Shown in pieces: positions 15,451 to 24,971 of a DNA stretch of 64,000 nucleotides. Origin of the DNA: JAKOVR01 sp031415655. Its GTDB lineage: Bacteria > Actinomycetota > Acidimicrobiia > Acidimicrobiales > Acidimicrobilacustridaceae. The stretch lies in contig JANOSD010000113.1 in assembly GCA_031415655.1 (NCBI GenBank), positions 1 through 64,000 on the forward strand, in the 5' to 3' direction. The position numbers were made by a program, and so were the translations under genes. The notes under the pieces were generated by a model. That model worked only from the letters and a program-made list of their open reading frames with translations. It ran no database searches and was not told the origin of the DNA. Each line of letters begins with the position of its first letter. Position 1 is the first letter of the stretch.

Positions 15451-16910
15451 CCAGCGTGCTGGCCGATTTGGCGCGTCTGGTGCCGGGCGCAGAAGTGCGC
15501 GGGGACGCCACCGTGACGGTGCTCGACGTCACCCACGACTCTCGAAAGGTGGTTCCGGGCACGCTCTTTTGTTGCGTACCGGGAGGCACCACCGACGGCC
15601 ATCGTTATGCCGGCAGCGCGGTAGCCGCCGGCGCCGTCGCCCTGCTGGTGAATCACCCGGTGGACGATCACGATGTCGTCGACGCGCCGCAGCTGGTGGC
15701 GGCGAACACGCGTCGGGCGATGGCGTCCATGGCAGCCCGTGTGCACGGCGATCCGTCGTCGGCGCTCGCCGTCGTTGGCGTCACCGGGACCAACGGAAAG
15801 ACCACGACCACCGCGCTCCTGGCCCACGTGGCCAACGTCCTCGGGGTGCCCGCAAAGGTGCTCGGGACGTTATCCGGCACCCACACGACGCCCGAAGCGA
15901 CCGATCTTCAACGGTGGCTTGCGGCGACCCGGGACGGCGGCGCGCAACTGGCGGCGGTCGAGGTTTCGAGCCACGCCCTGCACCAGCATCGTGTCGACGC
16001 CACCAACTTCGCTGCTGCCGTTTTCACGAACCTCAGCGTCGACCACCTCGACTACCACCAAACAATGGACGACTACTTCGAGGCCAAGGCGTCGTTGTTC
16101 GCCGCCGCATTCACTGACTGCGCCGTTGTGAACGTCGATGATTCCTGGGGCCGTCGACTCGCCGACCGGTTGCGCTCGAATCAAACGATGCAGTTGCGCA
16201 CCTTTTCGCTCGGCGATGCCGTCGATCTCGAGCTCCATCCCGCCGGCTCGGTATTCCGGTGGCGTAACGAACTCGTGGTGCTTTCCCTTGCCGGCGCCTT
16301 CAACGTGGCCAATGCCCTCGCTGCCGCCGAGGTGCTCGATCACCTTGGGCACGAGCCGGCCGACATTGCCGAAGCTCTCAGCCAACCGGTTTTCGTTCCG
16401 GGGCGCTACGAATTGGTGAGTGGCGCACTTCCCTTTGCGGTCGTGGTCGACTTCGCCCACACGCCCGACGGCCTCGAGAACGTGCTTCGGGCGGTGTCGG
16501 CGACCGTGGCCACCGGCGGCAAGGTGCGTGTCGTATTCGGTTGTGGGGGGGATCGCGACATCGCCAAACGACCCCTTATGGGTGCCGTGGCGGCCCGGTT
16601 CGCCGATCATGTTGTGCTGACCACCGACAACTCCCGGAGCGAGGCAACTGAATCGATCCTTGCTGCTATCGAAGGCGGTTACGGTGCCGAGCGTGACGGG
16701 CGCTCCGAGCGTCTCGACATCGTCGCCGACCGAGCAAAGGCCATCGGTGTCGCTATCGCCGCCGCCGAACCCGGTGACGTGGTGATCATTGCCGGCAAAG
16801 GGCACGAAACGACCCTCACGATCGGCGACGTCGTGCAGCCATTCGACGACCGTGAGGTGGCCCGCGCCGTTCTGGACTCGCTCCGTGAAGTCGGGGGAGG
16901 CGCCCAATGA
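15447..16910 (+). CDS. murE: UDP-MurNAc-tripeptide synthetase MurE
   Basis: MurE adds the third amino acid to UDP-MurNAc-L-Ala-D-Glu in the cytoplasm. The 487-residue product has the substrate-binding N-terminal domain, the ATP loop GVTGTNGKTTTT (about 111-122), the carbamylated-lysine region and the C-terminal Rossmann domain. The selectivity motif, DNPR in meso-diaminopimelate enzymes, is DNSR at 394-397; the arginine that contacts the diamino acid is kept, so meso-diaminopimelate remains the likely substrate. ATGA overlaps join it to both ftsI and mraY, leaving no space for the usual murF. Confidence 0.93.
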   Translation: MTSVLADLARLVPGAEVRGDATVTVLDVTHDSRKVVPGTLFCCVPGGTTDGHRYAGSAVAAGAVALLVNHPVDDHDVVDAPQLVAANTRRAMASMAARVHGDPSSALAVVGVTGTNGKTTTTALLAHVANVLGVPAKVLGTLSGTHTTPEATDLQRWLAATRDGGAQLAAVEVSSHALHQHRVDATNFAAAVFTNLSVDHLDYHQTMDDYFEAKASLFAAAFTDCAVVNVDDSWGRRLADRLRSNQTMQLRTFSLGDAVDLELHPAGSVFRWRNELVVLSLAGAFNVANALAAAEVLDHLGHEPADIAEALSQPVFVPGRYELVSGALPFAVVVDFAHTPDGLENVLRAVSATVATGGKVRVVFGCGGDRDIAKRPLMGAVAARFADHVVLTTDNSRSEATESILAAIEGGYGAERDGRSERLDIVADRAKAIGVAIAAAEPGDVVIIAGKGHETTLTIGDVVQPFDDREVARAVLDSLREVGGGAQ

Positions 16911-17959
16911 TCCGGCTGCTCATTGCCGCCGCGGTGTCGCTGGGACTGTCGTTGGTGGGCACACGCCTGCTGATCGACATCCTCACCAAACATCGCATTG
17001 GGCAATCGATTCACGAGGACCTCAACGAGGTCCAGCAAGGCAAGGCAGGGACACCTACACCGGGCGGCGTGGCCGTTGTCGTGGCCGCCTTCCTCGGCTA
17101 CGTGATCAGCGATCTTCTGCTGAAGCCGAGCGAAGGCAGCATCTTCACCTTCAGCGGCGTGTTCACGATCATGGCCATGGTCGGCGCCGGGATCGTGGGG
17201 TTCTGCGACGACTGGCTCTCGGTGACCCGGGAACGCAACCTTGGTCTCAATAAACGGATGAAGACGCTGGGCTTGATTGTGGTGGCGGGCGCGTGGTCGA
17301 TCGCCATGGCCACCCAAACGGCCCAGCACACCACCATCTCCTTCACCCGATTCGATTTCCCGGGCTGGGAGATCGGAAAGGTGGGTTGGATCGTGTTTGC
17401 GATGCTGCTCATTTATGCCACCACCAACGGGGTGAACCTGGCCGACGGGATGGATGGATTGGCCGCCGGAACGTCGATTCTTGCCTTCTCGGCGTTCACG
17501 CTCATTGGGTTCTGGGCGTTCCGTCATCCCGAGATGTACCAGACCCCGCACGCCCTCGACCTCGCCGTAGTGGCGGTGGCGATGCTCGGAGCTTGCACGG
17601 GATTTCTGTGGTGGAACGCCGCCCCAGCAAAGATTTTCATGGGGGATACCGGCGCGTTGGCGATCGGTGCCGTGTTGGCATGTTTATCTCTCAGCCTCAA
17701 TGCGCAGTGGCTTCTCGTCGTGATCGGGGGGGTGTTCGTGATGGAGACGCTGTCGGTGATCATCCAAGTGACCAGCTTCCAGTTGTTTGGTGGCCGGCGG
17801 GTATTCCGTATGGCGCCGATCCACCATCACTTCGAGCTCAGCGGCTGGCCCGAGACCACCGTGGTGATCCGTCTGTGGATCCTCGCCGGGTTGCTCGCCG
17901 CCCTCGGCGTCGGGCTGTTCTACTCGGACTACCTCTCGACCGGCGGGGTGACGTTGTGA
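16907..17959 (+). CDS. mraY: phospho-MurNAc-pentapeptide translocase MraY
   Basis: MraY transfers phospho-MurNAc-pentapeptide to undecaprenyl phosphate, making lipid I at the inner membrane. The 350-residue, multi-spanning protein carries the family signatures GTPTPGGVAV, the catalytic aspartates in GFCDDWLSV, TNGVNLADGMDGLAAG, FMGDTGALAIGA and RMAPIHHHFELSGWPE. Its ATG overlaps the murE stop and its stop overlaps the murD GTG (GTGA). Confidence 0.96.
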   Translation: MIRLLIAAAVSLGLSLVGTRLLIDILTKHRIGQSIHEDLNEVQQGKAGTPTPGGVAVVVAAFLGYVISDLLLKPSEGSIFTFSGVFTIMAMVGAGIVGFCDDWLSVTRERNLGLNKRMKTLGLIVVAGAWSIAMATQTAQHTTISFTRFDFPGWEIGKVGWIVFAMLLIYATTNGVNLADGMDGLAAGTSILAFSAFTLIGFWAFRHPEMYQTPHALDLAVVAVAMLGACTGFLWWNAAPAKIFMGDTGALAIGAVLACLSLSLNAQWLLVVIGGVFVMETLSVIIQVTSFQLFGGRRVFRMAPIHHHFELSGWPETTVVIRLWILAGLLAALGVGLFYSDYLSTGGVTL

Positions 17960-19356
17960 GCGATCGACCAGCCCCGATCGACCTTCGCTCCCCACTGGTG
18001 TACGGGTTCGGCCAAGCCGGCGCCGCCGTCGTGGCGGCGTTGCACCGACACGAGATCGCCGTCGTACGGGTGGCCGACGACGGTCCGACTACTGGTTCGG
18101 CGAGTGCGACCGACCTCGACGATGCCGTTCGGGCACTTGGCGCCTCGTTCATTGGCGCACCTCGGGGGGAGAATCTCGACGCGTTGCTCGCCACGGTCAC
18201 CTCGGTTTTCCCCTCGCCGGGGATGGGGGATGATCACCCGATCTTTGCGGCGGCAGGCAAGGCGGGCGTGCGCGTCTACGGAGAGTTTGATCTCGTGGAC
18301 ATCTGGGACGACCGTCCGCTTGTCGTGATCACGGGCACGGACGGCAAGACCACCGTCACCACCATGGTCACCGCGATGTTCCGTGCCGATGGGCGGGTCG
18401 TGGCCGATGCCGGTAACAACGACCTCCCGCTGGTGACGGCCATCGAGGACCCTGCCACGGAGGTGTTCGTTGTTGAGGCCTCGTCGTTCCGTCTGGGACA
18501 CACGCAGCACTTCTCGCCGACGGTGGGGACCTGGCTCAACTTCGCCCCCGATCATCTCGACAAACACGGGTCACTCGCGCTCTACGAAGCGGCTAAGGCC
18601 AAGCTTTTTGGCTTCCTCGGCCTCGGCGGAATCGCCGTTGCCAACGCCGACGATCCCGTTGTGCATCAGCACGCGCGCCGGGCCCATGAGGTGTGGTGGT
18701 TTTCGGTCAACCGGCAAGCGACCGCGGGTTTTCGGGTTTCCGAGGGTCGGCTGTTGAACGCCGATGACCGGGTGTTGGCGGAGATTGTTGAGCTTCCTCG
18801 GTCCCTCCCTCACGATCTCGCCAACGCACTTGCGGCCTCGGCGACGGCGTTGGCCGCTGGCGTGACGATCGAAGCCGTGCGGGAGGTGCTGCGGTCGTTC
18901 GTTGGTCTACCGCATCGCATGCAACTCGTGGCCGACCACAACGGCATCCGCTGGTACAACGACTCCAAGGCCACGACACCTCACGCCACACTCACCGCCG
19001 TCGCCGGCTTCGCGTCGGCGGTACTCATTGCCGGCGGCGATAGCAAGGGGGCCGACCTGTCCGTGCTCGGAACCGCCGCGCCCCGTCTCCGCGGCGTCAT
19101 CGCGATCGGTCGGGCCGCCTCGGAGGTGGCCAACGCCTTTCCGGATGGACCGGAAGTGCACATCGTGGGGTCAATGGCCGAGGCCGTGGCCGCGGCAGGT
19201 GATCTGGCGGTGGCCGGTGATGCGGTAGTGCTGTCGCCGGCCTGTGCCTCCTTCGACATGTTCGATAACTACGGCGATCGCGGGCGCGTATTCACTGCGG
19301 CGGTGCTCGACCTCCTCGGGCCCGACCATCAACTCTTGGAGGTTGCGCCGTCATGA
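17956..19356 (+). CDS. murD: UDP-MurNAc-L-Ala:D-Glu ligase MurD
   Basis: MurD adds D-glutamate to UDP-MurNAc-L-alanine. Starting at the GTG at 17956 it is 466 residues, with the N-terminal UDP-binding domain (LVYGFGQAGAAV), the ATP loop TGTDGKTTVT, GNNDLPLV, the carbamyl-lysine/His region NFAPDHLDKHGS, YNDSKATTPHAT and SPACASFDMFDNYGDRG near the C terminus. The ATP loop reads GTDGKTT where Mur ligases mostly have GTNGKTT; the change is mild. It is bounded by four-base overlaps with mraY and ftsW. Confidence 0.94.
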   Translation: MSDRPAPIDLRSPLVYGFGQAGAAVVAALHRHEIAVVRVADDGPTTGSASATDLDDAVRALGASFIGAPRGENLDALLATVTSVFPSPGMGDDHPIFAAAGKAGVRVYGEFDLVDIWDDRPLVVITGTDGKTTVTTMVTAMFRADGRVVADAGNNDLPLVTAIEDPATEVFVVEASSFRLGHTQHFSPTVGTWLNFAPDHLDKHGSLALYEAAKAKLFGFLGLGGIAVANADDPVVHQHARRAHEVWWFSVNRQATAGFRVSEGRLLNADDRVLAEIVELPRSLPHDLANALAASATALAAGVTIEAVREVLRSFVGLPHRMQLVADHNGIRWYNDSKATTPHATLTAVAGFASAVLIAGGDSKGADLSVLGTAAPRLRGVIAIGRAASEVANAFPDGPEVHIVGSMAEAVAAAGDLAVAGDAVVLSPACASFDMFDNYGDRGRVFTAAVLDLLGPDHQLLEVAPS

Positions 19357-20567
19357 CCGCTACCGAATTGCGTACCCGTTTCCGTGATCGGGACATCAGC
19401 ACGTTGCGTCGCCTTCCCGAGGTGCGTGCCCTGCGTCCCACCGATGAGCAGGGCCGGGTCCGTCAACCCGCCGGTACCCGCACACGCAGCTTCGTGTTCC
19501 TGTTTGCGATCGTGGGCGTGTTAAACGTCATTGGTCTCATCATGATTCTTTCCGCGTCGACGGTGAGCTCGATGGTGGAGAACGAAGGATCGCCGTTCGG
19601 CCAGTTCTTACGGCAGTCTGGGTGGTTGGTGATGGGAATCGTGGGCATGATCGTGGCGCTTCGGATCGACTACCGGCAATGGCAACGTTGGGCCCGGCCG
19701 GCCTACCTCCTCGCCGTAGCGATGCTCGTGCTTTTGTTCATTCCCGGCGTAGGCCGGAAAGTAAACGGGGCGCGTCGATGGCTTGGTGCCGGACCGGCGC
19801 AGATTCAGCCCGCGGAGTTCGCGAAGTTGGCGTTGCTGCTGTTCGTGGCCGACCTTCTCGCTCGCCGCTCACGTCATGCCGGCGACACCCGACTCACGCT
19901 GCGACCGGTGCTCGTCGTACTCGGCGTGGTGATCGCGTTGGTGATGCTCCAGCCGAACTTCGGCACGTCGTTGCTGATCTTTTTCATCGTGTTTGCGATG
20001 CTTGTGGTAGCCGGTGTCCCGGGAAAGAGCCTGGGGTTGATGGTGCTTATGGCCCTCATGGTTGCGACGCCGATGGTGGCCTTCGGCGGGTACCGCACGC
20101 AGCGATTGATGAGTTTTCGTGACGCCTGGGACGATCCCTTGCAAACCGATTATCAGAACATCCAAAGTCAGGTGGCATTCTCGAATGGCGAGATCATCGG
20201 CGCCGGTGTTGGGCAGGGTCGAGCCAAGTACGGGTTCCTGCCCGAGGCCGATACCGACTTCATCTACGCCGTGATCGGGGAAGAAACCGGCTTCCTCGGC
20301 GCCTGCGTCGTGATTGGTCTGTTCCTGGCCCTCGGCGCGATCGCCGTGAAGGTTGCGTTAAACGCGCCCGACCGATTCGGAATGCTCGTGGCGACCGGCA
20401 TCGCGGCGTGGATTCTGTTTCAGGCCTTCGTGAACATGGGGGTGACGGTCGGGGCCCTGCCGAACACCGGTGTGCCCTTACCGTTCGTCTCGGTCGGGGG
20501 GTCGGCGTTGTTGTTCACGATGATCGCGTCGGGCATCCTGTTGAACATTGCCCGGCACACCCCGTGA
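19353..20567 (+). CDS. ftsW: septal peptidoglycan glycosyltransferase FtsW
   Basis: FtsW is the SEDS-family glycosyltransferase that polymerises lipid II at the septum together with FtsI. The 404-residue protein has a cytoplasmic N terminus of about 45 residues and around ten membrane segments. Family motifs are QPAEFAKLALLLFVADLLA, LQPNFGTSLLIFF, RAKYGFLPEADTDFIYAVIGEE and GALPNTGVPLPFVSVGGSAL. Four-base overlaps link it to murD (ATGA) and murG (GTGA). Confidence 0.95.
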   Translation: MTATELRTRFRDRDISTLRRLPEVRALRPTDEQGRVRQPAGTRTRSFVFLFAIVGVLNVIGLIMILSASTVSSMVENEGSPFGQFLRQSGWLVMGIVGMIVALRIDYRQWQRWARPAYLLAVAMLVLLFIPGVGRKVNGARRWLGAGPAQIQPAEFAKLALLLFVADLLARRSRHAGDTRLTLRPVLVVLGVVIALVMLQPNFGTSLLIFFIVFAMLVVAGVPGKSLGLMVLMALMVATPMVAFGGYRTQRLMSFRDAWDDPLQTDYQNIQSQVAFSNGEIIGAGVGQGRAKYGFLPEADTDFIYAVIGEETGFLGACVVIGLFLALGAIAVKVALNAPDRFGMLVATGIAAWILFQAFVNMGVTVGALPNTGVPLPFVSVGGSALLFTMIASGILLNIARHTP

Positions 20568-21724
20568 ATGATTCTGCCCCTAATTCATCCGGTGTGTTCG
20601 TGGTGATCGCTGGCGGCGGTACCGCCGGGCACGTATCGCCGGGGTTGGCAATCGCCGGCGCCGTAGAAGATCGTGGACACGAGCGTGGATCTATTCGATG
20701 GATCGGTAGCAGTCGGGGCCTCGAAGCCGACCTGGTACCGGAGGTCGGGTACGCCATCGATCTTTTGCCGGGGCGAGGGATCGCCCGATCGGTGAAGCCG
20801 GCGGCGATCGTGGCCAACGTCAAATCCATTGCCGGATTACTCGTGGCCTTCGGTCGGGCGTTCGGGTTGTTGCGGCGCTACCGGCCCCAAGTGGTGCTCG
20901 TTCTTGGTGGGTACGCCAGTGCCCCGTGTGTTGCCGCCGCCGCGCTACTGCGCCTACCGATCGTGGTCACCGAGCAAAACGCCCGCGCCGGATTGTCGAA
21001 CCGCGTTGCCGCGCGGTTTGCCCGAGCGTGCGCCGTGCCGTTTCCCGACACCGATCTTCCGCGTTCCGTCGTGACCGGCAATCCGGTGCGGGCGGAGATC
21101 CTGGCGGTGAGCCGCTTGACGCATCGCGCTTCTGCTCGCGCCGAGCTTGAGGTGCCTGACGGGCATCTGTTGATAGGCGTGTTCTCCGGCTCGCTCGGGT
21201 CCAAACGAATCAACGACGCGGTATTTGCCCTGCAAGCTCGCTGGCGTGACCGCCCAAACATCACAATCCGTCATGTAAGCGGACGGCGCGACTACCCGTC
21301 GTTGTCCGAACGCCTTGTTGCCGACTCAGCGGGCGCGCCCAACGGGACGGCGCTGCACTATGACCTGGTCGCGTACGAAGAACGTATGCACCTGTTGTTG
21401 GCGGCGGCCGACGTCGTGGTTAGTCGGTCGGGCGGCAACACCGTCGCTGAGATCGCCCAGGTTGGCGTGGCCTCGTTGCTGGTCCCGCTCCCGATCGCCA
21501 CCCGCGACCACCAGACCGCCAACGCCGACGCGTTGGTTCGGGTGGGAGCGGCGGTCCGCATCGCCGATGACGAGTTCAACGTCGACCGACTCGAAGAAGA
21601 ACTCGACCGCATGATCGAACAACCTGAATCGATCGAACGTATGGCGGACGCCGCACGTTCGCTTGCACGACCCGATGCGGCCGACCGCGTGGCCGCCCTG
21701 TTGGAGGAGAACGCTCGTGAGTGA
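20564..21724 (+). CDS. murG: lipid II synthase MurG
   Basis: MurG adds GlcNAc from UDP-GlcNAc to lipid I at the inner face of the membrane. With the GTG at 20564 (GTGA overlap with ftsW) the product is 386 residues. Motifs include the N-terminal glycine loop AGGGTAGHVSPGLAIA, GGYASAPCVAAA, VTEQNARAGLSNR, GNPVRAEI and the acceptor/donor region VSRSGGNTVAEIAQVG with PLPIATRDHQTANA. It overlaps murC by eight bases. Confidence 0.95.
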   Translation: MNDSAPNSSGVFVVIAGGGTAGHVSPGLAIAGAVEDRGHERGSIRWIGSSRGLEADLVPEVGYAIDLLPGRGIARSVKPAAIVANVKSIAGLLVAFGRAFGLLRRYRPQVVLVLGGYASAPCVAAAALLRLPIVVTEQNARAGLSNRVAARFARACAVPFPDTDLPRSVVTGNPVRAEILAVSRLTHRASARAELEVPDGHLLIGVFSGSLGSKRINDAVFALQARWRDRPNITIRHVSGRRDYPSLSERLVADSAGAPNGTALHYDLVAYEERMHLLLAAADVVVSRSGGNTVAEIAQVGVASLLVPLPIATRDHQTANADALVRVGAAVRIADDEFNVDRLEEELDRMIEQPESIERMADAARSLARPDAADRVAALLEENARE

Positions 21725-23102
21725 TCCGTCGATCGATCTGTCCGTGGCGCAGCACATCCATGTCGTAGGCGTGGGCGGGGCGGGGATGAGCGCCATCGCC
21801 ACGGTGCTGGCGGCGATGGGCCACACGGTTACCGGGTCCGACTTGAAAGACTCACGCGCCGTGGCCCGATTGCGGGCCGCCGGCATCACCGTGGCCGTTG
21901 GTCACGATGCCGGCAACGTGGGTCCCGACGTTGCCGCCATCACGGTGTCGACCGCGATCCCTGGCCACAACGTGGAGGTGCGAGCCGCTCATGACCGTCA
22001 ACTTCCGGTGCTGCCGCGTTCAAACATGCTGGCCAGCATCGCTGCTCAGAGAAGGACCATTGCCGTGGCCGGCACCCATGGCAAGACCACCACGTCGTCG
22101 ATGTTGGCGGTGATCCTGCTCGGGGCCGACGTGCAACCTTCGTTCATCATCGGTGGTGACGTCAACGAGATCGGAACCGGTGCGGCATGGGGTTCCGGTG
22201 AGTGGTTTGTCGTCGAGGCCGACGAGAGTGACGGCACGTTCTTGGCCCTTCCTCGCCACGCGGCGATTGTCACCAACGTCGAGCCCGACCACATCGAGCA
22301 CTACGGCGGGGTGGAAGCGTTGTTCGCGGCCTTTGAACAGTTCGTCCGCGAGACTCCCGGACCATGCGTCGTGTGTGCCGATGACCCCATCGCCGCCGGA
22401 TTCGCCGACGCCATCGGGGCCATCACGTATGGCACCGATCCAGCGTCGCACTACCGACTCGTCGAAGTCGTGACGGAGCCTGGCTCGGTGTCGTTCGGGA
22501 TTGACCATGAGGGTGCTCGCATCGTCGACGTGTGCCTGCCCATGCCGGGTTTACACAACGCCCGCAACGCCGCAGCGGCACTGGTCACCGCGGTTGAGCT
22601 CGGCATCGATCCCGCCGTGGCGGCCGCCGCGTTGGGCCGATTCGCCGGGGTGGCGCGACGGTTCGAGCACCGCGGCGAGGCGGCGGGAGTAACTTTTGTC
22701 GACGACTACGCCCACCTTCCTTCAGAGGTTCGAGCGGCCTTGGCGGCGGCCCGTGACGGCGGATGGAAACGCGTTGTGTGCGTGTTCCAGCCGCACCGCT
22801 ACAGCCGCACTGAAGCGCTCTGGGCTGATTTTGCCGGCGCCTTCGGCGATGCCGACCTCCTCGTGGTGACCGATATCTACGCGTCGGGCGAGACCCCCCG
22901 CCCGGGCGTCTCAGGAATGCTCGTGGCCAATGCCGTGCTCGACACCCACCCGTGGCGCCGGCTGGCCTATCTTCCGCATCGACTCGACCAGGTGGCCTTT
23001 CTGGCCCGGGAGCTGCGCGCCGGCGACTTGTGCATCACCCTCGGTGCCGGCGATCTCACGACCTTGCCCGACGATCTGCTCGACGTGCTTCTCGATGACT
23101 GA
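21717..23102 (+). CDS. murC: UDP-MurNAc:L-alanine ligase MurC
   Basis: MurC attaches the first L-alanine to UDP-MurNAc. The GTG at 21717 gives 461 residues with VGVGGAGMSAIA at the N terminus, the ATP loop AGTHGKTTTSSML, the carboxylate-binding EADESDGTF, NVEPDHIEHYG, and DDYAHLPSEVRAALAA. In most MurC proteins the last block reads DDYGHHP; here it is DDYAHLP. The gene overlaps murG and murB by eight bases each. Confidence 0.94.
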   Translation: MSDPSIDLSVAQHIHVVGVGGAGMSAIATVLAAMGHTVTGSDLKDSRAVARLRAAGITVAVGHDAGNVGPDVAAITVSTAIPGHNVEVRAAHDRQLPVLPRSNMLASIAAQRRTIAVAGTHGKTTTSSMLAVILLGADVQPSFIIGGDVNEIGTGAAWGSGEWFVVEADESDGTFLALPRHAAIVTNVEPDHIEHYGGVEALFAAFEQFVRETPGPCVVCADDPIAAGFADAIGAITYGTDPASHYRLVEVVTEPGSVSFGIDHEGARIVDVCLPMPGLHNARNAAAALVTAVELGIDPAVAAAALGRFAGVARRFEHRGEAAGVTFVDDYAHLPSEVRAALAAARDGGWKRVVCVFQPHRYSRTEALWADFAGAFGDADLLVVTDIYASGETPRPGVSGMLVANAVLDTHPWRRLAYLPHRLDQVAFLARELRAGDLCITLGAGDLTTLPDDLLDVLLDD

Positions 23103-24132
23103 TTGGTCTCCCGAGCTCGCGGATCTTGTGGCGACACTATCGGCCCGTCTCGGCGCTCAGGCCGAAGCGGACGTGTCTCTCGGTCCCCTCACGACCTATC
23201 GAGTGGGTGGCCGGGCCGCATTGTTCGTCCGGGTCGACGATGACCTCGGTGCTTCGATGCTCGCCCAGTCGTTAGCGCAGGAAGAAGGCAGGGTGCCCCT
23301 GCTCGTAGTGGGGAAGGGTTCGAATCTTCTCGTGGCCGAGGCGGGTTTTCCGGGGGTGGTGGTGCAGCTTGGCGGCGAGTTCAACGAATCGATCATTGAC
23401 CGCCAAGAAATCAACGTTGGCGGGGCCGCAGCGATGCCGGTGGTGGCCCGACTCAGCGCTCGTGCTGGGCTTACCGGGTTCGAATGGGCGGTGGGTGTGC
23501 CCGGATCGATCGGCGGTGGCGTGCGGATGAACGCCGGCGGGCATGGTTCCGATATTGCCGCCAGCCTGGTCGGGGTCCGCGTCCTTGATCTGCGCACCGG
23601 CGAGGATGGGGTGGTGCCTGCTTCCGCGTTGGCGCTCGCGTATCGATCGTCGAACCTGCAATCCCAGCAGATGGTGCTGCGCGCCCAACTTCAGCTCCTG
23701 CCGGGTGACCGCACGGCGTCGGAGCGCACCCTCGCCGAGATTGTGAAGTGGCGTCGTGACAACCAACCGGGCGGGCAAAACGCTGGTTCCGTGTTCACCA
23801 ACCCCGACGAGCGATCGGCCGGGTTACTGATCGATCAAGCCGGGCTCAAGGGTTTTCGCATCGGCTCTGCCGCAGTGTCGGAGAAACATGCCAACTTCAT
23901 TCAGGCCGATGTATCGGGGAGCGCCGACGATGTCTTCTTGGTGATGGCAGCGGTACAACGTCGGGTGTTCGACGAGGCTGGTGTCTGGCTGCATCCGGAA
24001 ACCCGGCTCGTCGGCTTTCCGTCCCCTGAGATCGCAGAAACAGAAGGGCCGGTCGCCGAGGGTCGACCCTCAGTCACTGGTTCGGTCACAAGTTCAGTCA
24101 CAAGTTCGACCACAAGTTCGGAGGTGGAGTGA
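23095..24132 (+). CDS. murB: UDP-N-acetylenolpyruvoylglucosamine reductase MurB
   Basis: MurB reduces UDP-GlcNAc-enolpyruvate to UDP-MurNAc with NADPH and FAD. The 345-residue protein shows the FAD-binding TTYRVGGRAALF, VVGKGSNLLV and GVPGSIGGGVRMNAGGHG, the catalytic serine loop NAGSVFTNP and the catalytic glutamate in SEKHANFIQ. The short, type-I-like fold ends near LVGFPSPEI; the remaining residues are a Ser/Thr repeat (GSVTSSVTSSTTSS) encoded by three 12-bp DNA units at 24081-24116. Confidence 0.94.
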   Translation: MTDWSPELADLVATLSARLGAQAEADVSLGPLTTYRVGGRAALFVRVDDDLGASMLAQSLAQEEGRVPLLVVGKGSNLLVAEAGFPGVVVQLGGEFNESIIDRQEINVGGAAAMPVVARLSARAGLTGFEWAVGVPGSIGGGVRMNAGGHGSDIAASLVGVRVLDLRTGEDGVVPASALALAYRSSNLQSQQMVLRAQLQLLPGDRTASERTLAEIVKWRRDNQPGGQNAGSVFTNPDERSAGLLIDQAGLKGFRIGSAAVSEKHANFIQADVSGSADDVFLVMAAVQRRVFDEAGVWLHPETRLVGFPSPEIAETEGPVAEGRPSVTGSVTSSVTSSTTSSEVE

Positions 24133-24971
24133 TGTCCACCCTCACGCGTGTTCGGACGCGCACACGAGCCCGTGACAGCGACGGCCACGATCGCGACGGA
24201 AGTGAACCGATCGATGGCCCCGATGCGACCGATCCTCGATTCCGGGCGCGGCGAGCAGCGCTGACTGACGAGCGCCGCTCCTCCGGTCGTCGACGGGTGC
24301 GAGCAGTGTTGGCCGTGCTTACCCTCGTGGCATTGGGTTTTACGCTCGTGCGTAGCCCGTTGTTCGACATCGACGACATCACCGTGCTCGGCGTCAGTCA
24401 CACCACGGAGGAGCAGTTGTTGCGCGGTGCTGGGCTTCGCGTCGGCGGCTCGTTAATCGATGTAGATATGGCACACGTTGTGCAACAGGCCGAGGCACTT
24501 CCTTGGGTGCGGGCGGCCCGCGGTGAGCGTTCGTGGTGGGGTGGGGTGACCGTAGAGGTGGCTGAGAGGGTGGCGTTTGCGCAGATCGTCGATGGGGATC
24601 GACTGCTCGTCGCCGACGACACGGGCCGAGTTCTCGAGGTATCAGCGTTCGCCCGTCCGGACCTGCTCACGATTGAGGGGAGCGAAGCGGCCGAACCGGG
24701 CCAGCAACTCGGTCGCCGGTATCTCGAACTGATGGAGGTAGGGCGCGCCTTGCCTCCCGGGGTGCGATCGAGGGTCGGTTCCGTTCGTACCACGCCCGAT
24801 GGGGCCATCACGCTCACGCTCCGAAGTGGAGGTGTTGTGGTGTGGGGCACCGCGGACCGTACCGATGCCAAGGTGCGTTCACTGGTCACGATCCTCGGCC
24901 AAGTCGACCTCGAACGGCTTTGCACGCTCGATGTTCGGGTGCCGGCCACGCCGGTGGTGAGCCGGTGCTGA
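24132..24971 (+). CDS. ftsQ: division protein FtsQ (POTRA domain)
   Basis: FtsQ is a single-pass membrane protein of the divisome that binds FtsL/FtsB. The 279-residue product has a charged cytoplasmic N terminus of about 58 residues, a membrane segment (VRAVLAVLTLVALGFTLV), and a POTRA domain (FDIDDITVLGVSHTTEEQLLRGAG) followed by LPWVRAARGERSWWGGVTVEVAER, typical of the family. GTG at 24129 is directly in front of the chosen ATG at 24132; GGAGG lies about eight bases upstream. It overlaps the last base of murB. Confidence 0.9.
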   Translation: MSTLTRVRTRTRARDSDGHDRDGSEPIDGPDATDPRFRARRAALTDERRSSGRRRVRAVLAVLTLVALGFTLVRSPLFDIDDITVLGVSHTTEEQLLRGAGLRVGGSLIDVDMAHVVQQAEALPWVRAARGERSWWGGVTVEVAERVAFAQIVDGDRLLVADDTGRVLEVSAFARPDLLTIEGSEAAEPGQQLGRRYLELMEVGRALPPGVRSRVGSVRTTPDGAITLTLRSGGVVVWGTADRTDAKVRSLVTILGQVDLERLCTLDVRVPATPVVSRC

